Shown here in pieces: positions 18,565-26,770 of a stretch of 64,000 bases of DNA; position 1 is the stretch's first letter, and every line of letters begins with the position of its first letter. The position numbers and the translations under genes are program-made. Under the pieces are notes generated by a model. The model saw only the letters and a program-made list of their open reading frames with translations. It had not been told where the DNA came from and made no database searches. The stretch is from Nodosilinea sp. FACHB-131. GTDB taxonomy: Bacteria; Cyanobacteriota; Cyanobacteriia; Phormidesmidales; Phormidesmidaceae. The stretch lies in NCBI RefSeq assembly GCF_014695395.1, contig NZ_JACJOF010000003.1:1-64000 (forward strand), written 5' to 3'.

Positions 18565-19410
18565 ATGGTCGCTTATCCTCGCCTCTGCCGTAGCTGTAGT
18601 CAGCCAATACTCATCTCTGAGCTCTCACCCGGTAATTGGCAGCCATGGAATTTTGAAGGCGGTAGGCACCATTGCGGTAGTCGTCAGACCAGCAGTAATA
18701 CCAGTGTTCAGATCGATTTGTCTAAAGCCGAAACTTACCTAACGCGCTGCCAATGGTGTCGTGATCACGTTTACTACCACACGAACGGCAATGGAGACTG
18801 CGTATACTTCGATATCCTAGGCTACCCGTGGCAGGTACATGGGTGCTGGCAGCGCTACTGGCAAAATGCCAAGCAACGTCGCCAAGCACTGGCACTGTTC
18901 CGTAGCCGCAGTAAGCAAGATCAGCAGAAGTTAGTGATTCTATTGGGTATCTTGCATAGCCTCTGTAAAACCGAGAGTAGGAGCCTGCTATTCGATATAT
19001 CAGAGGCACGAGTTTCAAGGGCCATGGGAATTACTAAAGCAGACCTAAAGCGCGATTATGGGCACCTCTACTCGTTAACAGTCTATGGCTGTATCAACAT
19101 CACAGCCAATCTTATTCAGCCTAACAGCACTGAAGATCGTGCTGACAAAGCAGTCTCTCGCACCATAGACTGTCAATTTTGCGAAAAACATGTGTTAAAT
19201 TGCAGTTTCATTTCTCACCTCGAACGTTACCATCATCAGGAAGTGGCACGCTTGGCAAAGCAGTTTGCGCGAGATTCGGGTGTCTCGCAGAAGCCTAGTA
19301 AATCAGGGGTAAAGCGTGTTTGCCCCTCTTGTGGCAAGGTGGTTGCAGCCAAGAATCTTAGCACCCATCTGAAACGTTTTTCTTGTATGGCCTCGCGGTT
19401 GTCCTCGTAG
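18565..19410 (+). CDS. multi-zinc-finger protein
   Basis: 281 residues with the start at ATG 18565, chosen because AGGGAAAGG lies 7 bp upstream (the frame also extends to a GTG at 18502). At least four metal-binding clusters are visible: CRSCSQPI then HHC near the N-terminus; CQWCRDHVYYHTNGNGDCVY followed by WQVHGCW; CQFCEKHVLNCS with HLERYHH; and at the C-terminus CPSCGKVVAAKNLSTHLKRF followed by Cys. The last two resemble C2H2/C2HC fingers. Nucleic-acid binding is likely; the target is unknown. Monocistronic and rightward, against the trend of the island. Confidence 0.65.
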   Translation: MVAYPRLCRSCSQPILISELSPGNWQPWNFEGGRHHCGSRQTSSNTSVQIDLSKAETYLTRCQWCRDHVYYHTNGNGDCVYFDILGYPWQVHGCWQRYWQNAKQRRQALALFRSRSKQDQQKLVILLGILHSLCKTESRSLLFDISEARVSRAMGITKADLKRDYGHLYSLTVYGCINITANLIQPNSTEDRADKAVSRTIDCQFCEKHVLNCSFISHLERYHHQEVARLAKQFARDSGVSQKPSKSGVKRVCPSCGKVVAAKNLSTHLKRFSCMASRLSS

Positions 19411-19479
19411 CTATGGCAGGCTTACATCTTGGCGGGTAATGTCGCCCTGGATCACCTAAATCCGTTATTTCTAATCGGG

Positions 19480-19893
19480 CTAGTTGGGTTCTTGATTTAT
19501 CCAGTTCGATAAAAGTTCAACGATTTCTGAACGTCCTAAATGGTGAGCCAAATCCAATAAACTGCCATCGATTGATGGATTATGCTGGTGAGACGTACTA
19601 GCTCCATACCTGAGTAAAAGCTCGACGATACCCAGTTGGCATCTGCGGATTGCCATCACCAAGTTTGAATGGGTAGCTACGATGCGATTTGGATCGGCCC
19701 CCTGATCTAGCAGAATCTGGATAATTTGCAGCTGCTCCATCTCACCGCAGAAACTGATGACGGCATTGTAAAGCGGAGAAAAGGGCTGATCACCTGCTCT
19801 TTCAACGCACGCACCTTGTTTCAGGGCTGTTTGAACTGTGCTAACGTCGCCATCTTTAATAGCCTGATTAAGCTGCCGATCTAAATTACCCAT
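19480..19893 (-). CDS. ankyrin-repeat protein
   Basis: 137 residues from ATG 19893. About four ankyrin repeats are legible: IKDGDVSTVQTALKQGA, SPLYNAVISFCGEMEQLQII then LLDQGADPNR, MAIRRCQLGIVELLLRYGAS, and LLDLAHHLGRSEIVELL. Ankyrin repeats bind proteins. It lies downstream of the broken 20.2-kb gene and may belong to the same leftward transcript as the DUF499 gene. No signal peptide. Confidence 0.8.
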   Translation of the reverse strand: MGNLDRQLNQAIKDGDVSTVQTALKQGACVERAGDQPFSPLYNAVISFCGEMEQLQIIQILLDQGADPNRIVATHSNLVMAIRRCQLGIVELLLRYGASTSHQHNPSIDGSLLDLAHHLGRSEIVELLSNWINQEPN

Positions 19894-19901
19894 CGAAAAT
19901 A

Positions 19902-20285
19902 TTAGCCTTTCAATACTGGGGACGGTTCAATGATGAACCACTCATGGTACAGAATAGCCAGGTAGAAGTCTTGATTGAGGAGGCGATCGCACACCGCCAT
20001 ATACCCACTCATAAACCAGTCATCGCCGTAAGTAGTGTCCTTCAAAAATAGCGTCAGGGAGTTACCGTCCGCGCTCCAGATAGTGCGGAGAATAGTGATG
20101 TTGTCATGGTGCGATCGCTCAACAGGCAGCTAAACAGCCCGCCCCTCAATCATCATAAATTCTGGGTCATACCACTCCAGAACAGAGACCCATTTCTCCG
20201 GCCCCTCGTGCTTCTCAATAACGCGATCCCATCGAACGGTCTTGATGAAAGCCAAGCACTCTGAGCTGAGATCAGAAAGTTGCAT
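19902..20285 (-). pseudogene. small cyanobacterial protein gene interrupted by an in-frame TAG
   Basis: Starting at ATG 20285, 3 bp after the stop of the 142-residue gene, the frame reads 51 codons ending MMIEGRAV, meets TAG at 20130-20132, and then continues open in the same frame for 75 more codons (LPVERSHHDNITILRTIW through YLAILYHEWFIIEPSPVLKG) to a TAA at 19902-19904. The continuation looks fully protein-like, so a roughly 126-residue gene has been inactivated by one substitution, or is a sequencing error or a read-through case. Family not recognised. Confidence 0.65.
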
Positions 20286-20288
20286 CAA

Positions 20289-20717
20289 CTAATCTCCCAA
20301 GAGTACCCGCATCGCCTTTAGAGCTGGTCGCTTTTTACCATTACTCACCTTGCCAAACCAGTAATGCGCCTCCTCATTACTCATCGCCGCAATGCCCTCT
20401 GTCACGTTGGCAATCCGCTCCGGCTTCGACAACGGCTGCAACGCCTGGAATAGCAGCGCCAAATTCACCCCCGAGGCCTCGCTCAGCACGTAGGGGGCCT
20501 GCCGCTTGTAGCCCAGCGTCTTGGGGTCATAGTTATTCGCCTTTAGCGCTTGGTAAATCGCCTGCCGAGCCTGCACCAGCGGCTTACCCTTCAACCGCCC
20601 CACCCGCTTGGCCGCTGGGCGCTTCTTCTCCCCCGCCTTTTTGTAGGCACATTGGTACAGCTCCAGGGCAAAGTCATTGTTGCTCAGGGGTACAACTCGA
20701 AGCTGGAACTCTTGCAT
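20289..20717 (-). CDS. small basic protein linked to the DUF499 ATPase
   Basis: 142 residues from ATG 20717. Basic N-terminal half (KKAGEKKRPAAKRVGRLKGK) and a helical C-terminal half ending VSNGKKRPALKAMRVLLGD. It lies 39 bp downstream of the DUF499 gene in the same direction. Small conserved proteins (for example those called DUF7680) accompany DUF499/DUF1156 loci, and this is probably such a partner, but the family assignment is from memory and uncertain. Confidence 0.65.
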   Translation of the reverse strand: MQEFQLRVVPLSNNDFALELYQCAYKKAGEKKRPAAKRVGRLKGKPLVQARQAIYQALKANNYDPKTLGYKRQAPYVLSEASGVNLALLFQALQPLSKPERIANVTEGIAAMSNEEAHYWFGKVSNGKKRPALKAMRVLLGD

Positions 20718-20756
20718 GGTGTCGTGAATCCCACAAACCGGGAAGAGACGTCAAGT

Positions 20757-23700
20757 CTAGTATTCTACTCTGACTCTTAGACTCATCCGCTCAACCGGGT
20801 TACGGCCCAATGCCTGCTGGAGCCCCTTTATTTCTGCCCCATTAGGGGGCAGAGGATTCTCCGGCTTTAGGCTCACCGTCAGCGTCAGGCTGGCCTGGGT
20901 CTCCGGCAGGTTCAGCATGCCATTCAGCGTGCTAAAGAAGCTCTGGAACCCGCGTACATCTCCCTGGTACTCTAGCCGCACAAACTGTTGCCCCGTTTGC
21001 ACCGTCACAAACTGCTGAATCTCCACTGGGTAGCGGGCTAGCAGAGGCAGAGTCGTGCCCATCTTGCGGTAATCCGTTACGTCGCTCACTGAAAAGTCTA
21101 GGGCGGCGATCGCCTGCGGCTGATAATCCCTCAGCCAATCCGCCAAGTCGTTGAATATCTTGTTGGGGCTACCCTCAAAGTCCTTTTCAGTAGGTTTCTC
21201 TAACAACGGCAGGGTTCCATACCCCCCACCCCCTTCGCCGCCATTAGTCGACTTGGTACCCCCCGCTGGGTACAGCACTACCGTCTCTACCGTCTCGCCC
21301 ATTTCTCCAGTACCGTAGTCAGCCACCACCTTAAACTGAGTCGTCTTGGCTATCTGCCCCTGGTACTCATCTGAGGGCAAAAACTGGTCACCCACCAAAC
21401 TGCCATCCTGGTACAGGCTGACCTTCAACGCCTCTTTGGCTCGCCAGCGCACCTGCACCGTCCGCTCGCCGCCTCCGGCTAACAGCTGGGCACTCAACTC
21501 CACCACCTTCGGCTCGGGAGGCTTCAGCAGCCCTCGCCGATAAAGCTCTGCCCGGTCAGAAAACTCGATGGTGGTAGGTGTCCCCACCGCCGCCCCATCG
21601 GTTTTGATGTAGAGATGCTCTCCCACCTTGAGATCCCACTGGCCTTCGCTTAAGCCCTTACGGATCGTGTCCCGCAGCTTGGACACCTCCGCATCCAGCA
21701 GCATGTTCAGGGCCAAGTCCTTAGCAAACTGCTCTCGCAGTTGGCGCGTGGTCCAGTGGTCGAGCCCCGTGGGCCACACCTTCTGCAGCAGGTAGGCAGG
21801 GGCATAGGCGGCGGCATCTTCGCCGCGCACCTTGCCACAGTCCTTCAGCGCCTTGAGCACCACATCCTGCTGGTTGCGGTTGCCCTTGACGGTGCTGGCA
21901 TCCTGGGCAGGCAAAGGGTAGTGCATCAACCCCTTGCCTGCTTTCACCGAGTCATTGGCCGGATAGAACAGGTGGCGGTAGGCGTTGGTCAAGGCCACTC
22001 GTACCGCTAAATCTAACTCCCCTTCCTTTTGTTTGATCTGATCCTGCTGGCTCTGGGAGAGGTCATCCATGCGGTTTTGGCTGCGCAGAATGGCCCGTAC
22101 CGCCTTAAACTCGCGGGTGATGTCGATCGCTCGGTCTAGCTCCTGCTCGTTGGCCAGCAAAAACAGCAGCCGGTTGCGGAAGGTGCGAAACTTGCCTGAC
22201 TCGCCCGTGTTGTTAAAAATTTGCTCAATCAGCGCTGGCGGGCCGTCGGTGGAGCTGCCGATCTTCGCCTCGTTGAAGTCGATGATGCACAGGGCAATGG
22301 TATTGGGGTCATCGTCCACATGGTGCGCACCCTCAGGGCCAGCCACCAGCTGAAAAAACTTGGTGGCAAAGATAGTGTCGCGCCGGATGCGAAGTTCCTC
22401 CTTCGCCTCGGTGACGCCGACCTGCTCTTTCTCCTCAGCAATGATCTTGTTAATCGAAGGTTCTTCTTTGAACCGCGCTACGGAAGTAATGGGGTCTACA
22501 TCGAGATACCACGCCACACCGCTCAGCCGTTCTAGGGCGCGGTCGACAAAGCTAATGTCTACCCCTGGGGTCAGCAGCGACAGATTCAGCTCAGTGCGCC
22601 GAATGCCCGACGAAATGCCCTGGGTGAGGGAGTGCAGAAAAATCGTGCGCCCGATCCAGGTAGAAAACGGCGGCTTGCCCGCACTGATCCATTCCTGGTC
22701 CTGCAGCTGAGCGTGGGCTTCGCGACCCGTAGGGTTGTAAATATCAGCTCCAATCGGCATGCGCATCAGGGGCCGCTGGAGGCGTGAGGTCAGGTCGCTA
22801 GTGATCTCTTCCTCTAGCCCCACCGGCAGGTGGTGGGGGTGAATCATCGGCATGCGACTATCTGGGTGCTGCCATAGATAGCGCACCAGCCGGGCGAATA
22901 GGCGTAGGGCTCCCCGCGTGCGCTGAAACTCCGGAATAGAGGCAATCTTTTTAGTCAGCAGGTTAAACAGTTCGGGGTGGAAGGGGTAGCTGTTGGCGAT
23001 CGCTCTAGCGTAGGTCGCATCTTTACAGCCGTCAGGCAGGTTTACTCGGCTAGCCCGAAATGCCTGTAGGTATTCCTCAGCTGCTTTCTCCGCCGCCTCG
23101 GCGCTGATACTGGCAAACAGCCGCTGGCGCACAATGTTGTAGACCTCGATATCCGTACTGGGGCTGAGTACCCGCTCCTGCCGAGCCGAGGCCCGAATTA
23201 GCTCCTGCTGAATCTCCGCCGTTTCCTTGGCAAATGTGTCGGACTCTGAGGCCAGGGAATAGACGAAGACTAGGTTGTTGCAGGAGGCCGCCTGATCCAT
23301 CAGCGAAAACAAAAAGGCCACCACCTGCTCAGCTAGATTGCTCTGCCCAATGATTTTGGCCTTGGCAGCCCGCAGATGGCGAGCAATCTCATCCAGAATG
23401 ATCAGCGTTGGTTCTTTGCCAATCAGGCGATCGAGCACCGACGTGCCAGGGCTAATGCGGTTTTCATCTGCGCCCCGCAGCAGTTGGTAGCCGTCAATGC
23501 CACCGATTTGGTAAGCAATTTCGCCCCACAGGGTGTAGGTGGTGATGCCCGTGTCTGGATGGTACACCCCCGCCTCTGGGTCTAAATCCCGTCCATCCAC
23601 CGCCGCTACCTGGATAGGGCGATCTGGAATCAGCGAAATATCGTCCATAAAGCGGTTGAGTCCATCGATCTGTCGCCCCCGCTTGGCCATATGCCACAGA

Positions 23701-23981
23701 GCAATCTCATCGTGGGTTTTGCCGCCCCCAAAACTGGTCTCTAGCCGGATGACCGGGGAGCCGATCAACCGCCCGGTCAGCCGCCCAAAGACCTCGGTAA
23801 TCAGGGTTTTCAAGCCATCGGTTGGAAACGTATTGGCCAGAAAAACCGCAGGCTGCTGGTAAATCTGAGGAGCCTTCCCCTCCACCACGGGCCTGAGCTT
23901 GGCTGCGAACAGGTCAAGGGAGAGGTCACCGGCACGAATCTCGTCTCTCGGGACACAGGTATCGAAGACGGATGACAGCAT
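20757..23981 (-). CDS. DUF499-family P-loop ATPase (anti-phage-associated)
   Basis: 1074 residues from ATG 23981. Opens with VFDTCVPRDEIRAGDLSLD and DLFAAKLRPVVEG, then Walker A in ETSFGGGKTHDEIALWHM (about 80-95) and Walker B in LIILDEIARHLRAAK (about 195), followed by STASE-like helical ATPase regions and an unusual Gly-rich linker (TNGGEGGGGYGTLP) before a beta-rich C-terminal part. This fits the large DUF499 ATPases that accompany DUF1156 methyltransferases in predicted phage-defence loci. Likely role: nucleotide-driven sensor or loader for nuclease components (inference). It lies between the Mrr-like nuclease upstream and the small basic protein downstream. Confidence 0.85.
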   Translation of the reverse strand: MLSSVFDTCVPRDEIRAGDLSLDLFAAKLRPVVEGKAPQIYQQPAVFLANTFPTDGLKTLITEVFGRLTGRLIGSPVIRLETSFGGGKTHDEIALWHMAKRGRQIDGLNRFMDDISLIPDRPIQVAAVDGRDLDPEAGVYHPDTGITTYTLWGEIAYQIGGIDGYQLLRGADENRISPGTSVLDRLIGKEPTLIILDEIARHLRAAKAKIIGQSNLAEQVVAFLFSLMDQAASCNNLVFVYSLASESDTFAKETAEIQQELIRASARQERVLSPSTDIEVYNIVRQRLFASISAEAAEKAAEEYLQAFRASRVNLPDGCKDATYARAIANSYPFHPELFNLLTKKIASIPEFQRTRGALRLFARLVRYLWQHPDSRMPMIHPHHLPVGLEEEITSDLTSRLQRPLMRMPIGADIYNPTGREAHAQLQDQEWISAGKPPFSTWIGRTIFLHSLTQGISSGIRRTELNLSLLTPGVDISFVDRALERLSGVAWYLDVDPITSVARFKEEPSINKIIAEEKEQVGVTEAKEELRIRRDTIFATKFFQLVAGPEGAHHVDDDPNTIALCIIDFNEAKIGSSTDGPPALIEQIFNNTGESGKFRTFRNRLLFLLANEQELDRAIDITREFKAVRAILRSQNRMDDLSQSQQDQIKQKEGELDLAVRVALTNAYRHLFYPANDSVKAGKGLMHYPLPAQDASTVKGNRNQQDVVLKALKDCGKVRGEDAAAYAPAYLLQKVWPTGLDHWTTRQLREQFAKDLALNMLLDAEVSKLRDTIRKGLSEGQWDLKVGEHLYIKTDGAAVGTPTTIEFSDRAELYRRGLLKPPEPKVVELSAQLLAGGGERTVQVRWRAKEALKVSLYQDGSLVGDQFLPSDEYQGQIAKTTQFKVVADYGTGEMGETVETVVLYPAGGTKSTNGGEGGGGYGTLPLLEKPTEKDFEGSPNKIFNDLADWLRDYQPQAIAALDFSVSDVTDYRKMGTTLPLLARYPVEIQQFVTVQTGQQFVRLEYQGDVRGFQSFFSTLNGMLNLPETQASLTLTVSLKPENPLPPNGAEIKGLQQALGRNPVERMSLRVRVEY

Positions 23982-24107
23982 AGAACGTTCTCTTTAAGCG
24001 TTATGTTTAAAAATTAGAGAAGTTAAAGATGCGGGGTAGGGTGAAACCCTACTTATTACTTCTAAGGATTGCTTATGAAATCAGTCAGATGATCTGCGGG
24101 TAGAAAA

Positions 24108-25592
24108 TTAAGTAGCATCTTCATTAAGTACTTGCACAAAGGCATCCGCATCCAGCTCTAACAGTTCAATCGTGCGGTTTCGGACTCCTAAACCGTATTC
24201 AATTAACAAGTCAATTAGTTTTTCTCCATTAATCAAAGTGATGGGAGGAGCACCTGGCTCAAACGCCACCTGCACTGTACCCTTCGAAAAATCTCCAGTC
24301 GTGATAATGGTGCCTCGTACCGCTTGGAACCGATACAACGAACCTCGCAGAGCATCCAGTACTGGACGCTGAACATTGGTTTTCTGACGCTTCGCCTGCA
24401 CAACCTCTCGTACAGAAGTAATGCCCAACTCAATATCAGCCACCACATCGACCCCTTTATCGTTTGAGGGTGAGGTGACCATCACCTTCTGATAGTTCAT
24501 TGCCTCTAAGAGCTGCTTGATTAGATGCTCAAAAGCATAGGGATCCATTGTTTCTAAGACCTCCTGCATACTGGCTCGGACTCCAGCCTTTTGCCGCTTC
24601 ACTAGTTCCAGAATTTCTTGGACTTCTCCAACGATACCCGTGTCTTCTGCCCCTCCGGTTTTGCCCAAATAGCTCAAACCTTCATCGGTGATGCTGTATG
24701 TAGTTCCAGCCTTGTCCAGCAACCCTCTATCCAAAATATTCTGCAAGCGACGGGTCAGCGTATCTTTAATGGTGCTATCTGTCCCAAACCGAGAATAGCG
24801 ATTGAGATAGTCGGCCCACTCTGGCACAAAGTCTCCCCTTCGCCCTGTGCCCTTCTCAGCTGCAATAGTCAGAATCTTGAGAACTCCTTCCTGCTCATCA
24901 ATAGACGTAACCGTATCGCCTAGTGGGTAGCCAATAAAGTTTTGGCCAACATCAGTTAACAGCATCCGGCCATCATCAGCCTCAGTCAGCAAGCTATAGG
25001 TACATGCCAACAACCAGTGTCCATATACATGGCGTGGATTCACACACTTATTAGTTTTCCGCCAAATTGCCTCAGCCAGTTCGCGGTCTTGCGCCTGCAA
25101 CCGCTCCGGAATCCAAACATCAGGATTTGTCCAGTCCACAGGGGATTGAGGGCTGCCCCACAGGGAAGAAATGGTGGAGCGGAGGCCGGTGATTTGCGAT
25201 CGCAACCGCCCGTGCCAAATCGGTAGCACTAACCTAACTTCTGAATAGAGTGGAAAGTGAGGCACCCTAACCCGTCGATCATCTTCCGACTCCAAGGCAT
25301 TGCCAATCTGTCCATTAATGCCCGTCAGTCCCCATTCTCTAAGACCAAACACACCAGGCTTCACCCGAGCAAATCGGCTAGTCTGGCCCTTTTGCTTAAT
25401 GTCTACTGCCAAAATGGCATTCAGCGTCGCTTCAGGGGTTTTGCCATCTGTCTGAATTAGCCCCTGAGTCAGGGCTCGCTGAGTGATCTCCTTATAATGC
25501 AGCGGCTTGCCCTCTGCGGTCAGTACCGCAATGGTTGCATCAGCAAATGACAGGCTAGGACTTGGCATGTTGGTTGGAATGCCCAATGTCAT
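24108..25592 (-). CDS. HARE-HTH/winged-helix restriction endonuclease (Mrr-type catalytic domain)
   Basis: 494 residues. The N-terminal HARE-HTH domain (about 12-90: SFADATIAVLTAEGKPLHYK, EITQRALTQGLI, then RFARVKPGVFGLREW) occurs in chromatin factors and restriction enzymes. The C-terminal domain is Mrr-like: FEHLIKQLLEAMNY, then SPSNDKGVDVVADI with the catalytic Asp (about 376) and REVVQAKRQK with the Q-x-K motif (about 397). It probably cleaves modified or foreign DNA. First gene of the leftward DUF499 operon; the upstream terminator at 25,757-25,779 insulates it from the next small gene. Confidence 0.85.
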   Translation of the reverse strand: MTLGIPTNMPSPSLSFADATIAVLTAEGKPLHYKEITQRALTQGLIQTDGKTPEATLNAILAVDIKQKGQTSRFARVKPGVFGLREWGLTGINGQIGNALESEDDRRVRVPHFPLYSEVRLVLPIWHGRLRSQITGLRSTISSLWGSPQSPVDWTNPDVWIPERLQAQDRELAEAIWRKTNKCVNPRHVYGHWLLACTYSLLTEADDGRMLLTDVGQNFIGYPLGDTVTSIDEQEGVLKILTIAAEKGTGRRGDFVPEWADYLNRYSRFGTDSTIKDTLTRRLQNILDRGLLDKAGTTYSITDEGLSYLGKTGGAEDTGIVGEVQEILELVKRQKAGVRASMQEVLETMDPYAFEHLIKQLLEAMNYQKVMVTSPSNDKGVDVVADIELGITSVREVVQAKRQKTNVQRPVLDALRGSLYRFQAVRGTIITTGDFSKGTVQVAFEPGAPPITLINGEKLIDLLIEYGLGVRNRTIELLELDADAFVQVLNEDAT

Positions 25593-25756
25593 TGTCCTTA
25601 GAAGGGATAAGGGCAGATTTAGCTTGTTGGTAGCTTAAATATTCCCTTAATCTAACCGCGCCATTCCAAAAACAGGAATCTAGCCCAAAGCACCTTGAGA
25701 CGCCTTGCGAAGCTAAAAATAAACAGACGTAGCCATGCTGATCTGGGGGAAAAGAA

Positions 25757-25779
25757 AACCCGGTAGGCTCTACCGGGTT
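25757..25779 (-). terminator. rho-independent terminator (leftward)
   Basis: Arms AACCCGGTA and TACCGGGTT pair around a 5-base loop; on the minus strand the hairpin is followed by TTTTCTTTT. It lies just beyond the stop of the small gene at 25,803, so it ends that short leftward transcript. Confidence 0.7.
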
Positions 25780-25802
25780 CAATCAGTCTTTATGAAACGC
25801 TC

Positions 25803-26036
25803 TCAATCCTGATCCGAGAGTGTTACTCGCTTCGTCAAGATTCGCATCACTTCACCAGGCATAGCCCCCGGCAGTAGCCTTGACCACTCCTCCGGGCGAG
25901 CATAGCCCAGCCGGAACAGCGACATCACACAGGAGTTCACCACATCAGGGTTGCCAATGGTCAGCAACCGAAGATGATTGGACGGGGTGCGATCGGGCAA
26001 ACCAGACAGCGGCGGATTCGAGGATTCTGAAGACAT
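25803..26036 (-). CDS. conserved small cyanobacterial protein, 77 residues
   Basis: ATG at 26036, two bases after the stop of the preceding small frame. Contains HLRLLTIGNPDVVNSCVM and SLFRLGYARPEEWSRLLPG, then GEVMRILTKRV, a pattern I recall in small cyanobacterial proteins often found near mobile DNA; function unknown. A terminator follows immediately. Confidence 0.6.
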   Translation of the reverse strand: MSSESSNPPLSGLPDRTPSNHLRLLTIGNPDVVNSCVMSLFRLGYARPEEWSRLLPGAMPGEVMRILTKRVTLSDQD

Positions 26037-26038
26037 AC

Positions 26039-26310
26039 CTACTTTCTCCCCACTTCAGTGCTGGCCAGTGGTAACGCCGGAGAGACACCCCCTTCATCGC
26101 CCTGCCCTAACTCCTCAGGATGCGGGTGCGGCTCCGAGAGACTCCGAGCATTTTGGATAAAGAAGGCGATCATTTCAGCCAGCCTCGACTCCAAGCGTTC
26201 AGCATCAAAGCTGTCTGCCCAATAAACCGAGTAAAACGCCTCAGCGGCTTCGCCAGCACAGGCTTTCGCCGTCCGGTAAGCCGTCTGGTAACGGATATGT
26301 CTGTCATCAT
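26039..26310 (-). pseudogene. small helical protein gene, probably frameshifted near its start
   Basis: The minus frame that ends at TAG 26039-26041 encodes RYQTAYRTAKACAGEAAEAF, then YSVYWADSFDAERLESRLAE and MIAFFIQNARSLSEPH. It looks like a real protein but has no usable start: the natural ATG pair at 26305-26310 is in another frame, and joining them needs a shift about 12 bases in. A deletion near codon 5 would explain this. It is 2 bp from the next gene start, as expected for an operon partner. Decay or a sequencing error are the options. Confidence 0.45.
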
Positions 26311-26436
26311 GGTTTTAGCTCCATGTAAGGGGTCAGCCACCGCTCTTGCCGACCAAGCTGATGCGGTGGCTTTCAACCCTATTATTCTCATTTTTTAGAC
26401 ATAGGCGCAATATGGGAATGCTGGCAATATGATGGG

Positions 26437-26649
26437 ATGGGAGCAAAGAACCTCATCAAAGGCCTAATTGACCAGCAAGGCATCACCCGGTATCGCTTTT
26501 GGCAAGACACCGGGCTCAGTCGAGCAACCGCCTATCGGTTGTGTGATGACCCTGGCTACATCCCCACTGGCGATGTGATCGAGAAAATATGCCGGGCCTA
26601 CGGCTGGCAACCGGGAGAGTTCATCGTTTACGAGCCCGATGAACCCTAG
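26437..26649 (+). CDS. Xre/Cro-type HTH regulator upstream of cas12k
   Basis: 70 residues: IKGLIDQQGITRYRFWQDTG, LSRATAYRLCDDPGY, then IPTGDVIEKICRAYGWQPGE, a complete single-domain Cro/C1 helix-turn-helix. Type V-K loci usually have a small repressor gene next to cas12k (MerR-like CvkR in Anabaena); this is a different fold in the same place, so a role as repressor of cas12k and possibly the array is inferred. It reads in the same direction, 121 bp upstream of cas12k, with a palindrome between the two genes. Confidence 0.75.
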   Translation: MGAKNLIKGLIDQQGITRYRFWQDTGLSRATAYRLCDDPGYIPTGDVIEKICRAYGWQPGEFIVYEPDEP

Positions 26650-26730
26650 CTCTCCTTCCGGTGCTGCCTGGCAATCAGGTAGGCATAGCGGGTTACTTCA
26701 ATGGCCAATCAGGGGTTGAACTAGCGGGCA

Positions 26731-26747
26731 GCAAATGATACATTTGC
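26731..26747. promoter_or_regulatory. palindrome in the cas12k promoter, candidate operator
   Basis: GCAAATG-ATA-CATTTGC, a perfect 7-bp inverted repeat with a 3-bp spacer, ends 24 bp before the cas12k ATG. Size and place fit an operator for the adjacent HTH protein. Confidence 0.45.
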
Positions 26748-26770
26748 ACTATCCGTAGCGGCGAAAGCTC

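Noticed and set aside
25555..25782. Leftward 75-codon frame between the Mrr-like gene and the small conserved gene
   Set aside because: It runs through the terminator and into the nuclease start; no support as a gene.
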